In this document: in pieces, positions 32,952 to 42,299 of the stretch | How positions within the stretch are numbered: the stretch's first letter is position 1 | Layout of the letters: each line of letters begins with the position of its first letter | NCBI GenBank assembly: GCA_009767595.1 | Contig: VSDK01015717.1 | Coordinates: forward strand, 803,429 to 867,428 | Direction of reading: 5' to 3' | Length of the DNA: 64,000 bases | Source: Symbiodinium kawagutii | Taxonomy: Eukaryota > Sar > Dinophyceae > Suessiales > Symbiodiniaceae | Notes under the pieces: generated by a model | What the model saw: only the letters and a program-made list of their open reading frames with translations | Told to the model about the DNA's origin: nothing | The model's database searches: none | Program-made: the position numbers and the translations under genes

Positions 32952-33049
32952 TGGTTTCTCAAAATTGGGAACCCCCTAAAATGGTTGGTTTATTTTATAT
33001 AAATACCTAAGAGAGTATGATTTGAGGGGTACCCTATGTCTTCAGAAAC
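32952..33049. mobile_element. MITE-like element, family 1
   Basis: ggtttctcaaaattgggaac ... ggggtaccctatgtcttcagaaa. The right end has the variant TATGTCTTCAG in place of TATTTTGAG. Confidence 0.75.
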
Positions 33050-33567
33050 ACCTATATATACTGCTTGGAAATCATCAATCACAAGAGCTGAAACTTGTAC
33101 ATCATGAGTGATGATCCTCAGGAACTATGCCCGATGGCAACTTTTTTGATAAAACTTCGTCTCTGAGAACTGGAGCGTTCCTATACTTGCCAACACCACC
33201 TGGTCTCTTTCAGCACTTCAGCACATCATCATGTGATTTATTTCAGCATATTGTTCATCGACCAGCGGTATATTGGCTAACCTGCTCAATCCTGAACTCG
33301 TTCGAGCCATTAGCAACCATCATCCCTTTATTAACCTTTTAACAATTGCAGAATGACAACGCCTGGGGATATCAGCCAATCAATCATGAGGATGATACCA
33401 ACCAATTCTGGTTGGTGGTTTCAACCCCCATGAAAAAATATGAGTCAATCATTATTCAGCCACTGCTGGCACACATTCTGCATGACACCAAAGAGGAGTA
33501 ACTTAAACACTCTCCCAAAATCAAAGATCAGCCAAAGGAAATAGGCCAAGGAAAATATTCAACCAAC
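33050..33567. other. No gene seen
   Basis: AT-moderate filler between an element and the 33.6-kb exon. Confidence 0.35.
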
Positions 33568-34019
33568 CGTCCAAGGCGTTTGCCGATTCACTTCAATTGA
33601 TGGCAACTGGGCTCCTTGAGCAGAAGGGACAGAGAGGGAACTCGGCACGAGTCGACTAGGGCTGTCAGTTTTCCAGGGGCGAGTCAGAGCCACATACTGA
33701 ACTGCAGCCGCTTGGCGAAACACTAAGTCAAGGTTGCGCTCCTTACTGGGTTCTGTTCCTTTGACAAGCGTTAAAGCAAGGGTCGCGGGTGTAACCCAGT
33801 AGTGGTGCCCCCTGAGGCCAATACTAGATTCATTGATTCGGTCTCGTACCGCTTCAGCATCCACACCTGCGGCAAAGCCTCCTTGGCTTTGCTTGTCATC
33901 TCCTGTTAGAACATGCAGGCAATTGCTTTTGGTGAGGTATTGCGCATAAGTGCCTTTGTGTTCCCTGCATCTTTGGATCACCCACCGATCCAATGGGCAC
34001 AGTGCAGCAGATGCAGAAT
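33568..34019 (-). CDS. Large exon of an unrecognised gene
   Basis: A 452-nt minus exon, the longest clean coding stretch in the window. It opens after tgatttag with AT, reads SASAALCPLDRWVIQRCREH, HVLTGDDKQSQGGFAAGVDA, EAVRDRINESSIGLRGHHYW and ALTLVKGTEPSKERNLDLVF, and closes on a whole codon before a gttggt donor. The two opening bases complete a codon with the G left by the exon at 34125-34214. The phase agreement and codon use make it convincing. Base composition is near 50% GC, lower than the A2M-like exons on either side, so it is probably a separate gene or insertion. No domain was recognised. Confidence 0.68.
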
Positions 34020-34124
34020 CTAAATCACAATTGTGCACAGATCATCACTTGTGAGTTGCCGTGGCACCAGTTGGCAAGATCACCTAAGATCACACCACAT
34101 CACGCCAAGAAGGAAGGACACCAC

Positions 34125-34214
34125 CATTTCGAAGCCGCAGCCACTCTGCCATGGCAACGGCCCACGCGTGAAAAGGCATTTGTGCAAGGCATCTCATGGC
34201 ACTGATGACATCTG
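34125..34214 (-). CDS. Upstream exon of the 33.6-kb gene
   Basis: A 90-nt minus exon reading DVISAMRCLAQMPFHAWAVA and MAEWLRLRN, after acceptor gaaacag and before donor gtggtg. The frame is open further upstream too (SVAGLGHDREETA), so the true start may be earlier. The intron to the next exon is 105 nt. Confidence 0.6.
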
Positions 34215-34568
34215 CTGTTTCTTCCCGATCATGCCCGAGCCCAGCAACAGAAGGACGCAGTCGTGACGTGTCATAGCCTTGTGCTTCTTGAAATCCTTCC
34301 CCTCACAGCCCACAGCCTCCTCCACCACTAAGAACACAAGTAAGGCAGGGTCAAGATCTATCTATATACGATGTATAGGTTTGTAAATGCTTTTAGAAAC
34401 CCAAAAACAAATGTCGATCAAACCACCAACCAGTCTGATAGTGGTTTAACCAAGAGTTTGTTGTTCTTTAACCATGAACTTGTTGGTTATTAAGTTATCA
34501 TCCCCTAGTACTAACCACAAGTTCATCCCATGGTCAATCCTGAGGACCCCTTCACCACCGGTGCTTCA

Positions 34569-34742
34569 TGGTAGGCCCAGCCCCCGGGGGCCCAGGGCGG
34601 CCACGGCTGCCTTGCTATCAGCGACGTCGGGCCCTGCGATGCCCACAGCGCCGCGGCGTTCCCAGGGCGACAGCGGCGACCACAGCACCACGGAGCCGCG
34701 GCCGCCGCGCAGCGGTTCACCGAAGGTGAACTGGGCCGAGAC
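34569..34742 (-). CDS. A2M-like exon: MG3 second half
   Basis: A very GC-rich minus exon after acceptor gccctgcag, opening on a whole codon. It reads VSAQFTFGEPLRGGRGSVVL then WSPLSPWERRGAVGIAG. In A2M, C3 and related proteins MG3 continues after the VEEYVLPxFEV strand with a strand pair of the form VxVxAxYTYGKPVxGxVxV. The match VSAQFTFGEPLRGGRGSVVL is close and lies downstream of the VEEYVLPRFEV exon on the same strand. The 3' end is unclear: no GT donor was found before the stop at 34566, and a GC donor is possible. Coding extent is given to the stop. Confidence 0.65.
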
Positions 34743-34744
34743 CT

Positions 34745-36283
34745 GCAGGGCGTGGCAGTCAACATGACCTGCCTAGGTGGCATATCTGAGTGGTTAGTTG
34801 GCTAAACCCATGGTTACCCTAGTTATAACATATTGCAAATGCAGTGTAGTTGGATGATATTTGCCATAAGTTGCTTGTAAGTTGGTTCAAATCAGCCATT
34901 TCATTGCCGTTGTATCTACCATTTGTTGGGTAGATGTCCCAGTGAACTCGCCTAAGTCCCTGAACGCGAAAGTACCACACTGTGACTGTAGTTGGTTGAA
35001 ACATTCAACTTGTTGATGTGTTTCTCGTTGGTGGTTGATGCTTAATTATCATTATTGATGATGGGTAGTACTGGTTGGTGATGGTTGATTGTGGTTATAA
35101 ATGATCAGCTGTAAGTGTTGATTCATGGTTAGATGAGAATCGATTCATCAATGGTTGATCAAAAGGAATCATGATCATGGCAAATCGTGGTTGATAGTGG
35201 TTGACAATGACTCATGATGGATGATGAATGTTTTGAACTATTCTATGGGATGACACCAGGCCCAATGTTAGTCCATTGGTGATTCAGAGGTGCTACTCTG
35301 CTGGTTCATCGGTGAGTAAGTGTTGACAGGTTCATCGTTCATAGTGGTTAAGATAACTCTTCAAATGATGACATTATTCTATTCATGGTGAACAAGGTTT
35401 AGCGAGGGTTTTTGGGAGTATGATGGGGCATTGAACCAGTCCAAAAACAAATGCAAAACATCGCAGTATGGGGTTGATTGGGTTACGTTCATCATCTATT
35501 TTTAGGATGGTTGATCTCTTTACTTGTTTCAGTGAATGCGTTTCCGCGGATGTGGATACCCAACAGTCACCATCTTCAAAACGATTCTATTTAGTGGGTA
35601 GTTAATGGTGGGCGATCACTACCAATTTGTTCAAATCGGTCGTCACAAATGCGGCGCTTATCCTTTGTGTGTGCGTGTCATACAATGTTTACCTCCAGGC
35701 CTGCATCATGTTTGGGAATGATGTTAGCATCACTGGTGAATGTCCAAGGGTGAAAGAAAAGGATTTTCTTTCTTTTCATACATGCATCACCGGTGAGGCA
35801 CCGTTGTAGAACAGTCCCTTTTACCAGACCATTTTTCAAGTGGGTAGCACAATTGCTGGATAAAACCATTCGAAACCACCTGCTGGAAAAAGAGAATGCA
35901 CAGTTAACAAGAGGCAGGAACACTATAATTCATCGAACAGTGACAGGGCCCCTCAAGTCGATTAGCAGTCAGCATAATGTTTGTTAACCAACAAATTTCT
36001 ATTGACTACTCAATAGATGTCTTTGTTCGCTGCAAAACCAAATCACCTTCATGGTTTTCGTAGCTAAAAGTGTCATCCATGGTTGTCCAACATCTTGAGC
36101 ATGATAGTACTGGCATGACCATCAGGATGATGCAATGCCTTTCAAAATGAAGAGACAAACTATGTTACAGCACTAACCGTCTTATCCTAACCATCTTGAT
36201 TTTGATGGTTATAACAACCTGTAAAAAATGGGCCTTCAAGCTATAGGCTCGCTAATACGACAGTTTCTACAGTTCTACCTGCC
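34745..36283. other. No firmly supported gene
   Basis: TTGATGGTTGATTGTGG-type filler. Plus ORFs at 35627-35809 and 35793-35987 (for example WVAQLLDKTIRNHLLEKENA) overlap a minus frame of similar quality. None was accepted. Confidence 0.35.
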
Positions 36284-36462
36284 AAAACTGCCAGGTACTC
36301 AGCCAATGTTTGGGGGCACCTTGTACACGCGAGCATAAGCACTGGACCACGTGGTGCGCAGCGTGGGTCGCCTTGCCACTAACGCGTTGCGTGGCCGGTG
36401 AGGACGAGCCCACCATGAGGTACGACTGGTCCAAGGAGACGTTCCTCAGCGGGCGGCGATTT
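36284..36462. CDS. Exon with mirror-image readings, strand uncertain
   Basis: A GC-rich island with a full splice pair on each strand. Minus (36320-36444): acceptor gctgag|G, donor gtgccc, reading NVSLDQSYLMVGSSSPATQR. Its opening G completes TGG with the bases left by the exon at 37023-37204. Plus (36284-36462): acceptor ctgccag|G, donor gtgaag, reading GEDEPTMRYDWSKETFLSGR. Third-position GC is about 78% for minus and 72% for plus. Minus is favoured by phase and context. Confidence 0.45.
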
Positions 36463-36719
36463 CGTTGGTGAAGATGCACCATCTGACTATGCCGAATCAC
36501 TAATGGTTAGTAATAACTAAATATAACTAATATGGTAATGGTACCAAATAACGAACAACTAATGGTTAAACAACAATATGGTAATCAGTAACCAAAAATG
36601 GTAAACAAAGATGGTTACTAATAACTAAATATAACTAATGGTTAGAACTCATGAACAACCATAGGCAAAAAATGGTCCAATATCGTTGATCGTGACAAGA
36701 ACTTGGTTTAGTAATTACA

Positions 36720-36990
36720 GGCAACGCCCGTAGTTCGAGGCGTCGTCCAAGCTTTTTGCATCCGAGGTCACGGCGAGAGAAAAGATCAAAGCCGCGAGGA
36801 GTTCTGGGCCCCACCAGCTGAATCCCTTGACGAGTCATCGAGCTCCACCACTTCATAGCCGCGGCCTTGCGCGCAACTGTTGCGCATGACGACGCCAAGA
36901 TCAAAACGGAGCCTTCTTAGTACGGCCCCCACCGGTCGTGGCCGTCTGTGTACCACCAGCCCCGAGCCCAAGCTTTGGGAGAGCGCTTGA
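36720..36990 (-). CDS. GC-rich coding-like island, exons unresolved
   Basis: Several frames are open on both strands. On minus these include SVKRSPKAWARGWWYTDGHD and, in another phase, NSCAQGRGYEVVELDDSSRD. On plus, ALDRWGTAINWCSPAEDQSF is also plausible. At least one exon is likely. Confidence 0.35.
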
Positions 36991-37022
36991 CAGATGGGGC
37001 ACCGCGATCAACTGGTGTTCAC

Positions 37023-37204
37023 CAGCTGAAGATCAGAGCTTTGGTATCCGCTCCAGCGAGGGGCGTTGCCTGGTTCCGCCCGTTCGTTGGGGAGTGCTCT
37101 GGTAGATCCCCCTCCTGGTCGTCCTGCGACACATGGGACATGAGGTCATTCTCGCGCTCAAGGTTGCAGTTTTTGGTAGAGGAAACTACAACTATTTGGC
37201 TTGT
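37023..37204 (-). CDS. Exon, acidic polar segment
   Basis: A 182-nt minus exon after acceptor acttggcag and before donor gtgaac. It reads TSQIVVVSSTKNCNLEREND, LMSHVSQDDQEGDLPEHSPT and LAGADTKALIFS. A short beta strand is followed by a long acidic, probably flexible segment. Two leftover bases fit the minus reading of the 36.4-kb exon. A plus frame is open but less natural. Confidence 0.5.
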
Positions 37205-37689
37205 CTGCCAAGTGATGACTAAAGGGTCTCACCTTGTATGGACCAGACCTGGTTGATGTTGGATAATAGCCAACCACAAGCGGTGATTCAATGGTGAATT
37301 AATGGTGAATTCATAATTCCCTGCTGGTTGATCCATGGTTTCAGGTGGTTACTTACTTGCTTGTACTGGTTCTAATTAATGGTTATTGATGCTCAAATGA
37401 TGGTGAGTGACTGTGGATGATACTAGATGACTCTCAATGATTATTAACCGGTTTTAATTGTCAGTCACGGGTTATAACCATGTAGTTAATGACTATCCCC
37501 ATGAACGGTGAATGACTTTGGGTGATTTTCAGGTGAGCATGGGGATCCATATTTGATGCTGGATAAAAGTGTGTTGCTGTCAGTCACTGGTTGTCTCACC
37601 AAACGGCCGGAAACATCGAAATCATCACTGATCAATGATGATTGATGGTGATTGAAAACGGTTCAACATGATGGTTTCTGGGGGTTGGG

Positions 37690-37806
37690 TTAAATATGGT
37701 CAAGCTTGGTTAAGCACAGTCAAACATGGTTGAGCATTGTCAAACATGTTCCTTTCATGGCTAAACGTGGCTAAGCACGGGTAAACACGGCCAAACATGG
37801 CTCAGG
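37690..37806. repeat. Degenerate short tandem (TCAAACATGGTTRAGCA)
   Basis: About eight loose copies of a 13-16 bp unit such as tcaagcttggttaagcacag and tcaaacatggttgagcattg, in which g/a and t/c positions vary. Confidence 0.7.
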
Positions 37807-38003
37807 TTGATTGACCACTTAGTGACAGCATTTGATACTTAATGAGGGTTTATACTGATGGTTACTGTAACTCATGGTGATTGAGAGGGGTCCATTGCAT
37901 CAAAGAATGCTTGGTGATGGCATTCTTCAGCGGGGTTTGCTTCATTTTGGTGAGCAAAGAGATTAAACCATTAAACATGTCATTTGTGGCTAATGATGGT
38001 TGA

Positions 38004-38057
38004 TGCTGCTGCTGCTGCTGCTGCTGCTGATGCTGATGATGATGATGATGATGATGC

Positions 38058-38092
<35 letters not shown>

Positions 38093-38139
38093 GTGTTGCT
38101 GCTGCTGAGGATGGTGTTGCTGCTGCTGAGGATGGTGTT

Positions 38140-38212
<73 letters not shown>

Positions 38213-38217
38213 CTCAT
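38004..38217. repeat. (TGC)n/(TGA)n compound trinucleotide tract
   Basis: TGC and TGA blocks with three copies of tgttgctgctgctgaggatg inside. Open frames (poly-His/Gln, poly-Asp/Ala, poly-Met/Leu) are artefacts. Confidence 0.95.
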
Positions 38218-38219
38218 CA

Positions 38220-38417
38220 TGCTGCATGTGTTAAACAATGTTTGGGAAAGTGTTGTTGACTTATAGTTGACGAATTGATGCCACAAGTCATCACTTTGTG
38301 TGATCAAATTGTTCATCGATCAAACTTTGTGTGAAAACATGCAAAATGCCAGATTTTAAAAAATGATTTGGGGGATCGCTTGTAATGATTGACAACAAAG
38401 GGGACCCACGAGAAACA
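38220..38417. other. Spacer with part of a family-1 element
   Basis: aaaaaatgatttgggggatc ... aaaggggacccacgagaaacaac (38360-38419) looks like a diverged, shortened family-1 copy. Confidence 0.35.
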
Positions 38418-38419
38418 AC

Positions 38420-38562
38420 CACACCAACAATGAACAACTCAGTAGTCCAGTTGCCGCCATGCGTATCACTGCTGCTACATCGGGGGAAGACAGAGTCGGC
38501 CACCCGAGTCAGCCACTCCGTCATGGGGTGATGGACTCCGTCTAGTCTCCTGCTACATCTAC
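38420..38562 (-). CDS. Candidate exon
   Basis: After a tgtagcag acceptor, one minus frame reads RLDGVHHPMTEWLTRVADSV then FPRCSSSDTHGGNWTTELF, with raised GC. No donor was fixed. It would lie between the two MG3 exons if the A2M model is right, but shows no recognisable macroglobulin motif. Confidence 0.4.
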
Positions 38563-39154
38563 TGGAACTGGTCAGTCTATACGGGCAATACACTCAAAAC
38601 ATTGCATGTAACAGGTGATTGAATTGCCGTGGTGTTAGAGCCGGGAAGGTCTTCAACTAAGTTTTGTTGCTTGACTCAAGCGAACTTGGTTGTTATTTAC
38701 CCAGGTGAATCTTTGACCAATGATTCAAGGTCCGGCCCCACCCCAAAAAATTGGCGATCCGTCACTGAATAATTGCAGGGTGACTACCAGGCAAATGGTA
38801 AATATGAACAGAGCTGATGAAGTGGCGAATCTTAACCAACAAAAATGGCTATAGGTAATAAACAACAATAATAGTCAATAAACAACAACCTTAGACCTTC
38901 CAAAGACTCGTATATTTGGGTTGTGCTGGCTGTTGATCTACGAGTACTTTGATCCAAAGCGAGCACTTTTCAGCCAAAATGATCAAGCAGGGCACAAAAA
39001 AACCTGATCAATGCAGACAATTGAATTGATATCTTGTACCATGTGGTTTACATGCACATCCTATTGGCTATCCTTACTCAACCGATCACCAGGACCGAAC
39101 GTCTTTAAAAGGTTTGGAAGCTGCCCATCAAGTAACGGATCCGCGATTGGTGAG

Positions 39155-39213
39155 TCATTGATTGCTGCGAAGCGACACTTCGAACCGCGGAAGAACATAT
39201 TCTTCCACTGTGA
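39155..39213 (-). CDS. A2M-like exon: MG3 signature, beside a gap
   Basis: A minus frame reads TVEEYVLPRFEVSLRSNQ up to a stop at 39155. V-E-E-Y-V-L-P-x-F-E-V is the hallmark opening of the MG3 domain in alpha-2-macroglobulin, complement C3/C4/C5, CD109 and insect thioester proteins. The upstream part of the exon is cut by a 10-N gap (39214-39223). The GC-rich bases beyond it (39224-39260) are probably the same exon. The 3' end must lie before the stop. The donor is uncertain (ttcgaa|gtgtcg or a non-GT site after cgcag). Confidence 0.68.
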
Positions 39214-39223
39214 NNNNNNNNNN
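39214..39223. other. Assembly gap (10 N)
   Basis: Ten Ns inside the MG3 exon. The true length is unknown, so the reading frame across it cannot be checked. Confidence 0.95.
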
Positions 39224-39260
39224 CGACGCTGGGATTCCCACGTGGGACCAGGGCGGGCGC

Positions 39261-41598
39261 CACAAAGTGTTGAACTTAGGGTGCTTGTAAGTAGGGTGAT
39301 AACAAATTGTAAGACATACAACGGACTCTAATCATGGCAATAGGCGGGTCACAAACCAACCTACACCTTGGGGGCATGACTTTGTAAAAATATCTAATGT
39401 CTTAATAGTAACGAGAACACGTGTCTTGGTGGCTAATGCCATCGGCCCCCAGGACAGTGATTCTGGCCAAGATTTTCTTAAAACAATTCGAAAACACCAT
39501 CTTGGTGGCTTATAGATCCCTTGCTAAAAATATATTTTTAGTTGTTATATGATAAATCAATCATATCCCAAACACACTAAAAACCTAAGTTAGTGGGTAT
39601 ATGCCATCCAGAACACCATGAAGACGCAGGTGCGGGCACAGCTTGATAGAATTGATTCATCACGGTGTCCTGCACCGTCCTCATGCACTTGGCTGGAGCA
39701 AGGTCATTTGTCGGGATTCATCACCTGCTGTTCGAACGAAGATTATACCTCAACTTAGATCAGTTCCGGGTTGGGTAACTACTCTGAAGCTCCAGATTAC
39801 CTAAGATTACATGTTTCATTGATTGAGTGTCAAGTCAAGTGAACATTGAAGTCAAAAACATATTTAAATGATAAATTTGGGGAAAGGAAAAAAACTAGCG
39901 GCATAAGAACAACATACAAACAGCATATGCCTTGCATATGATAGGGGGTTGACTAGTCTGAACCAATTAGTTGAAAATAAACAATTGAGTCGTGACCTGC
40001 TTTGCTTGAGCTCATCCAACCCAAGTACACCAAGTCTCTCGAAATATTCATTTCACAAGAAAACTCCAAGTAAGCAATTGCGGAAAAAATGGTAAATGTT
40101 TGGCACCAGTTGCCCATGAATATGAAGGCAAGTAAGATAAAACAATGTGTTTTGACAGCACTTTTCTGGATACATGTGAACTCAAGTAAGGTTCGGTGGA
40201 GACAACGCAAGGGACCGGTTCAAAGAGATGTTGGCTGCAAACAGTTGAGCGCGATGAAATGGCCTCCGCATTCTTCCCAATAGGTTCCTAACCCTCTTTG
40301 GAAAGAATGATCTTCCGCAGTCAATTTGAGGGCCGGAATTTGGAACCGTTCAATTCATTTGATCTTCCGCAGTCAAATCTCTGTTGATGGCCGGCGCCGG
40401 TACCAAATTGACAATTGCAGTGTACTGGTTTCAGACGAGCAAAGTATGTCGTCAGGGAACTTCCAGCCATTGAGTTCGGTGCTTGCATGATGGTTATCGG
40501 TGGTTACTGATGGGCATGATACACCCCAAAAATGGTCCACTTCCGGGAAGTGATCTACCAAGAGCGATGGCACAACATGTTTATCCTCTGAGTCTCTCAG
40601 GCTGGTTGCTAGATACACTCCATGAACCTTGCTACATGACTTGCCACATTGATAATCTCATTAACCATGTTGGCTACTCCAGCCACTGATGGGTACACTC
40701 AGAAGCTAGGGCGACTTCTAACCGCTCAGTCACACAGTTTCAAAGCCGAGACGGGCCATGCAATACTGGCTGGTTGATATGATAAATAAAGCGGGTGACT
40801 CCGGCGATCAAGAATTCAACAAAATAAAGTGAAGTTCTGAGTCACTTGAGTTAAAACAATCGTGTTGGTCCTGAATTTCTCAATCCTTACAATTGACAAG
40901 TTCATTGTTTAAAATAACCAGTGTTGGTGATCAGCAGCCATAATGCCAGCAACGGGATGTCACCGCTTGCACTTTAATCATCACGCCACTATCCATCCCT
41001 GCAAAAACAAGATTAATCAAAATCAACCAACCAACCACCCAACCCCAACCACCGAAACAACCAAAACTGCAAGGTTTCCGTTCCATTCTTATGGGCCAAG
41101 CCATCCCATGACATCGCTCGCCTCTGCAACTGCACCTCGCGGGGCTAGCAGGGGTAAGGATGTCGATGATTTATGGAAGAATAGGCGGATAGTGAAGCCC
41201 ATAGCGATTGTTCATCCTTAAATAGTGATTTATTCAGCATATAATTTAATCTACATAGGACAATATGAACCATATATAGGCATGATTTCAATAGTGATTC
41301 ATTCACTATATCAATTAGGTAGATAGTGAAACCATGACAATTGATCATGTTGTCCTTCAAGAGTGATTGATCCACTATGCTCAACTGTAGATATATGGTC
41401 CGCACAATCATTCTGACAATATGTTATCATTTGTTTGGACTATAGCCAACGACTATAGCCGACGACTATAGTTGATCATGATTGTTGATTGTCAAGTTCT
41501 AAATTATTGATACACTCAAAGTTCTTGTTTTTTGTATAAACTGGATCGATCTTACCTTCTAGAGTGTACAACCCTTCTTACATCTTAGTTAAACGGCT
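39261..41598. other. No firmly supported gene
   Basis: Includes a repeated phrase gatcttccgcagtcaa (40309 and 40363) and a GC-rich patch at 41085-41150 whose minus frame (APRGAVAEASDVMGW) might be a short exon. The plus ORFs here have no support. Confidence 0.35.
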
Positions 41599-41770
41599 GT
41601 TTCTCAAAATAGAGGTCCGCCAAACCATCCTTTATATGCACCATTTATACTGATAAACCAATCACTATAGTTGGCATATCCCCTATGGTTACGAATCATC
41701 ACCTTGGTAATACCAATTGCTAACCATCAATAAACCAACAATTTTTGTAGGTCCCTTACAGCTTGAGACA
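41599..41770. mobile_element. MITE-like element, family 1, long variant
   Basis: Opens gtttctcaaaatagaggtcc and ends ggtcccttacagcttgagac. The interior is extended and carries an internal tatcccctatgg, so it may be two fused copies. Confidence 0.6.
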
Positions 41771-41929
41771 CTCTCATATTATATCAATTTGACCATTGTT
41801 GTTGATTTTTCCATATCATCAAGATTTCTTAACCATCATACTCCCCTATCAACTCACTATTAACCATAGTTCACCCCAGAAAATCCCATGGTTTCTCCTA
41901 TCATTAACCATTCTAATCCACAGGTTTTC

Positions 41930-42125
41930 AGGTTTTCGCTATCATTAACCACTATAATCCCCTTTAAATCTTGAAATCCCAGATTAAATCCCCTAGAAAT
42001 CCCTATAAATCCCATGGTTTCTCCTACTATTATCCCCTATAATCCCCTATAAATCCCTATAAATCCCATGGTTTCTCCTACTATTATCCCCTATAAATCC
42101 CTATAAATCCCTATAAATCCCCCCA
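41930..42125. repeat. CCCTATAAATCC tandem words
   Basis: Repeated ccctataaatcc and cccatggtttctcctactat phrases. The pair cccatggtttctcctactat/tatcccctataa occurs twice in about 60 bp. Confidence 0.75.
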
Positions 42126-42134
42126 TAAAACCAC

Positions 42135-42296
42135 TATATCCCCAGCTGCACATCCCTGCCGAAGCACCCGGGCACAGCTCCCCACCGTGCCTGCACTTCC
42201 ATCGGGCACCGCCACCTGCGCCAAATGTTTGCCCAGCAATGGCTCCTCGCAGCAACCGACGATGTGGCGAACACCAACCGTGATCCAATGCCAAGG
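42135..42296 (-). CDS. A2M-like exon: MG2-like segment
   Basis: A 162-nt minus exon after acceptor tgatcacaag, with donor gtggtt as the best guess, in phase at both ends. It reads KPWHWITVGVRHIVGCCEEP then LLGKHLAQVAVPDGSAGTVG and SCARVLRQGCAAG. The order KP-x-TVxVR ... PLxxxxLxxVxVPDGSAG resembles MG2 of A2M proteins (KPGQTVKFR ... PLxxxxLxVxxDPKGN), and it lies one exon before the MG3 signature. Its whole-codon start fits the whole-codon end of the 44821-44907 exon. The match is moderate. Confidence 0.55.
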
Positions 42297-42299
42297 CTT

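Noticed and set aside
34569..34742. Bacterial SbsA-type Ig-like domain for the 34.7-kb exon
   Set aside because: FTFGEP ... GSVVL fits that family loosely, but the VEEYVLPRFEV exon upstream and the other ordered motifs make A2M MG3 the better explanation.
36948..37256. 102-codon plus ORF over the 37-kb exon
   Set aside because: The minus frame has a better composition, an acceptor and donor, and phase agreement with a neighbour.
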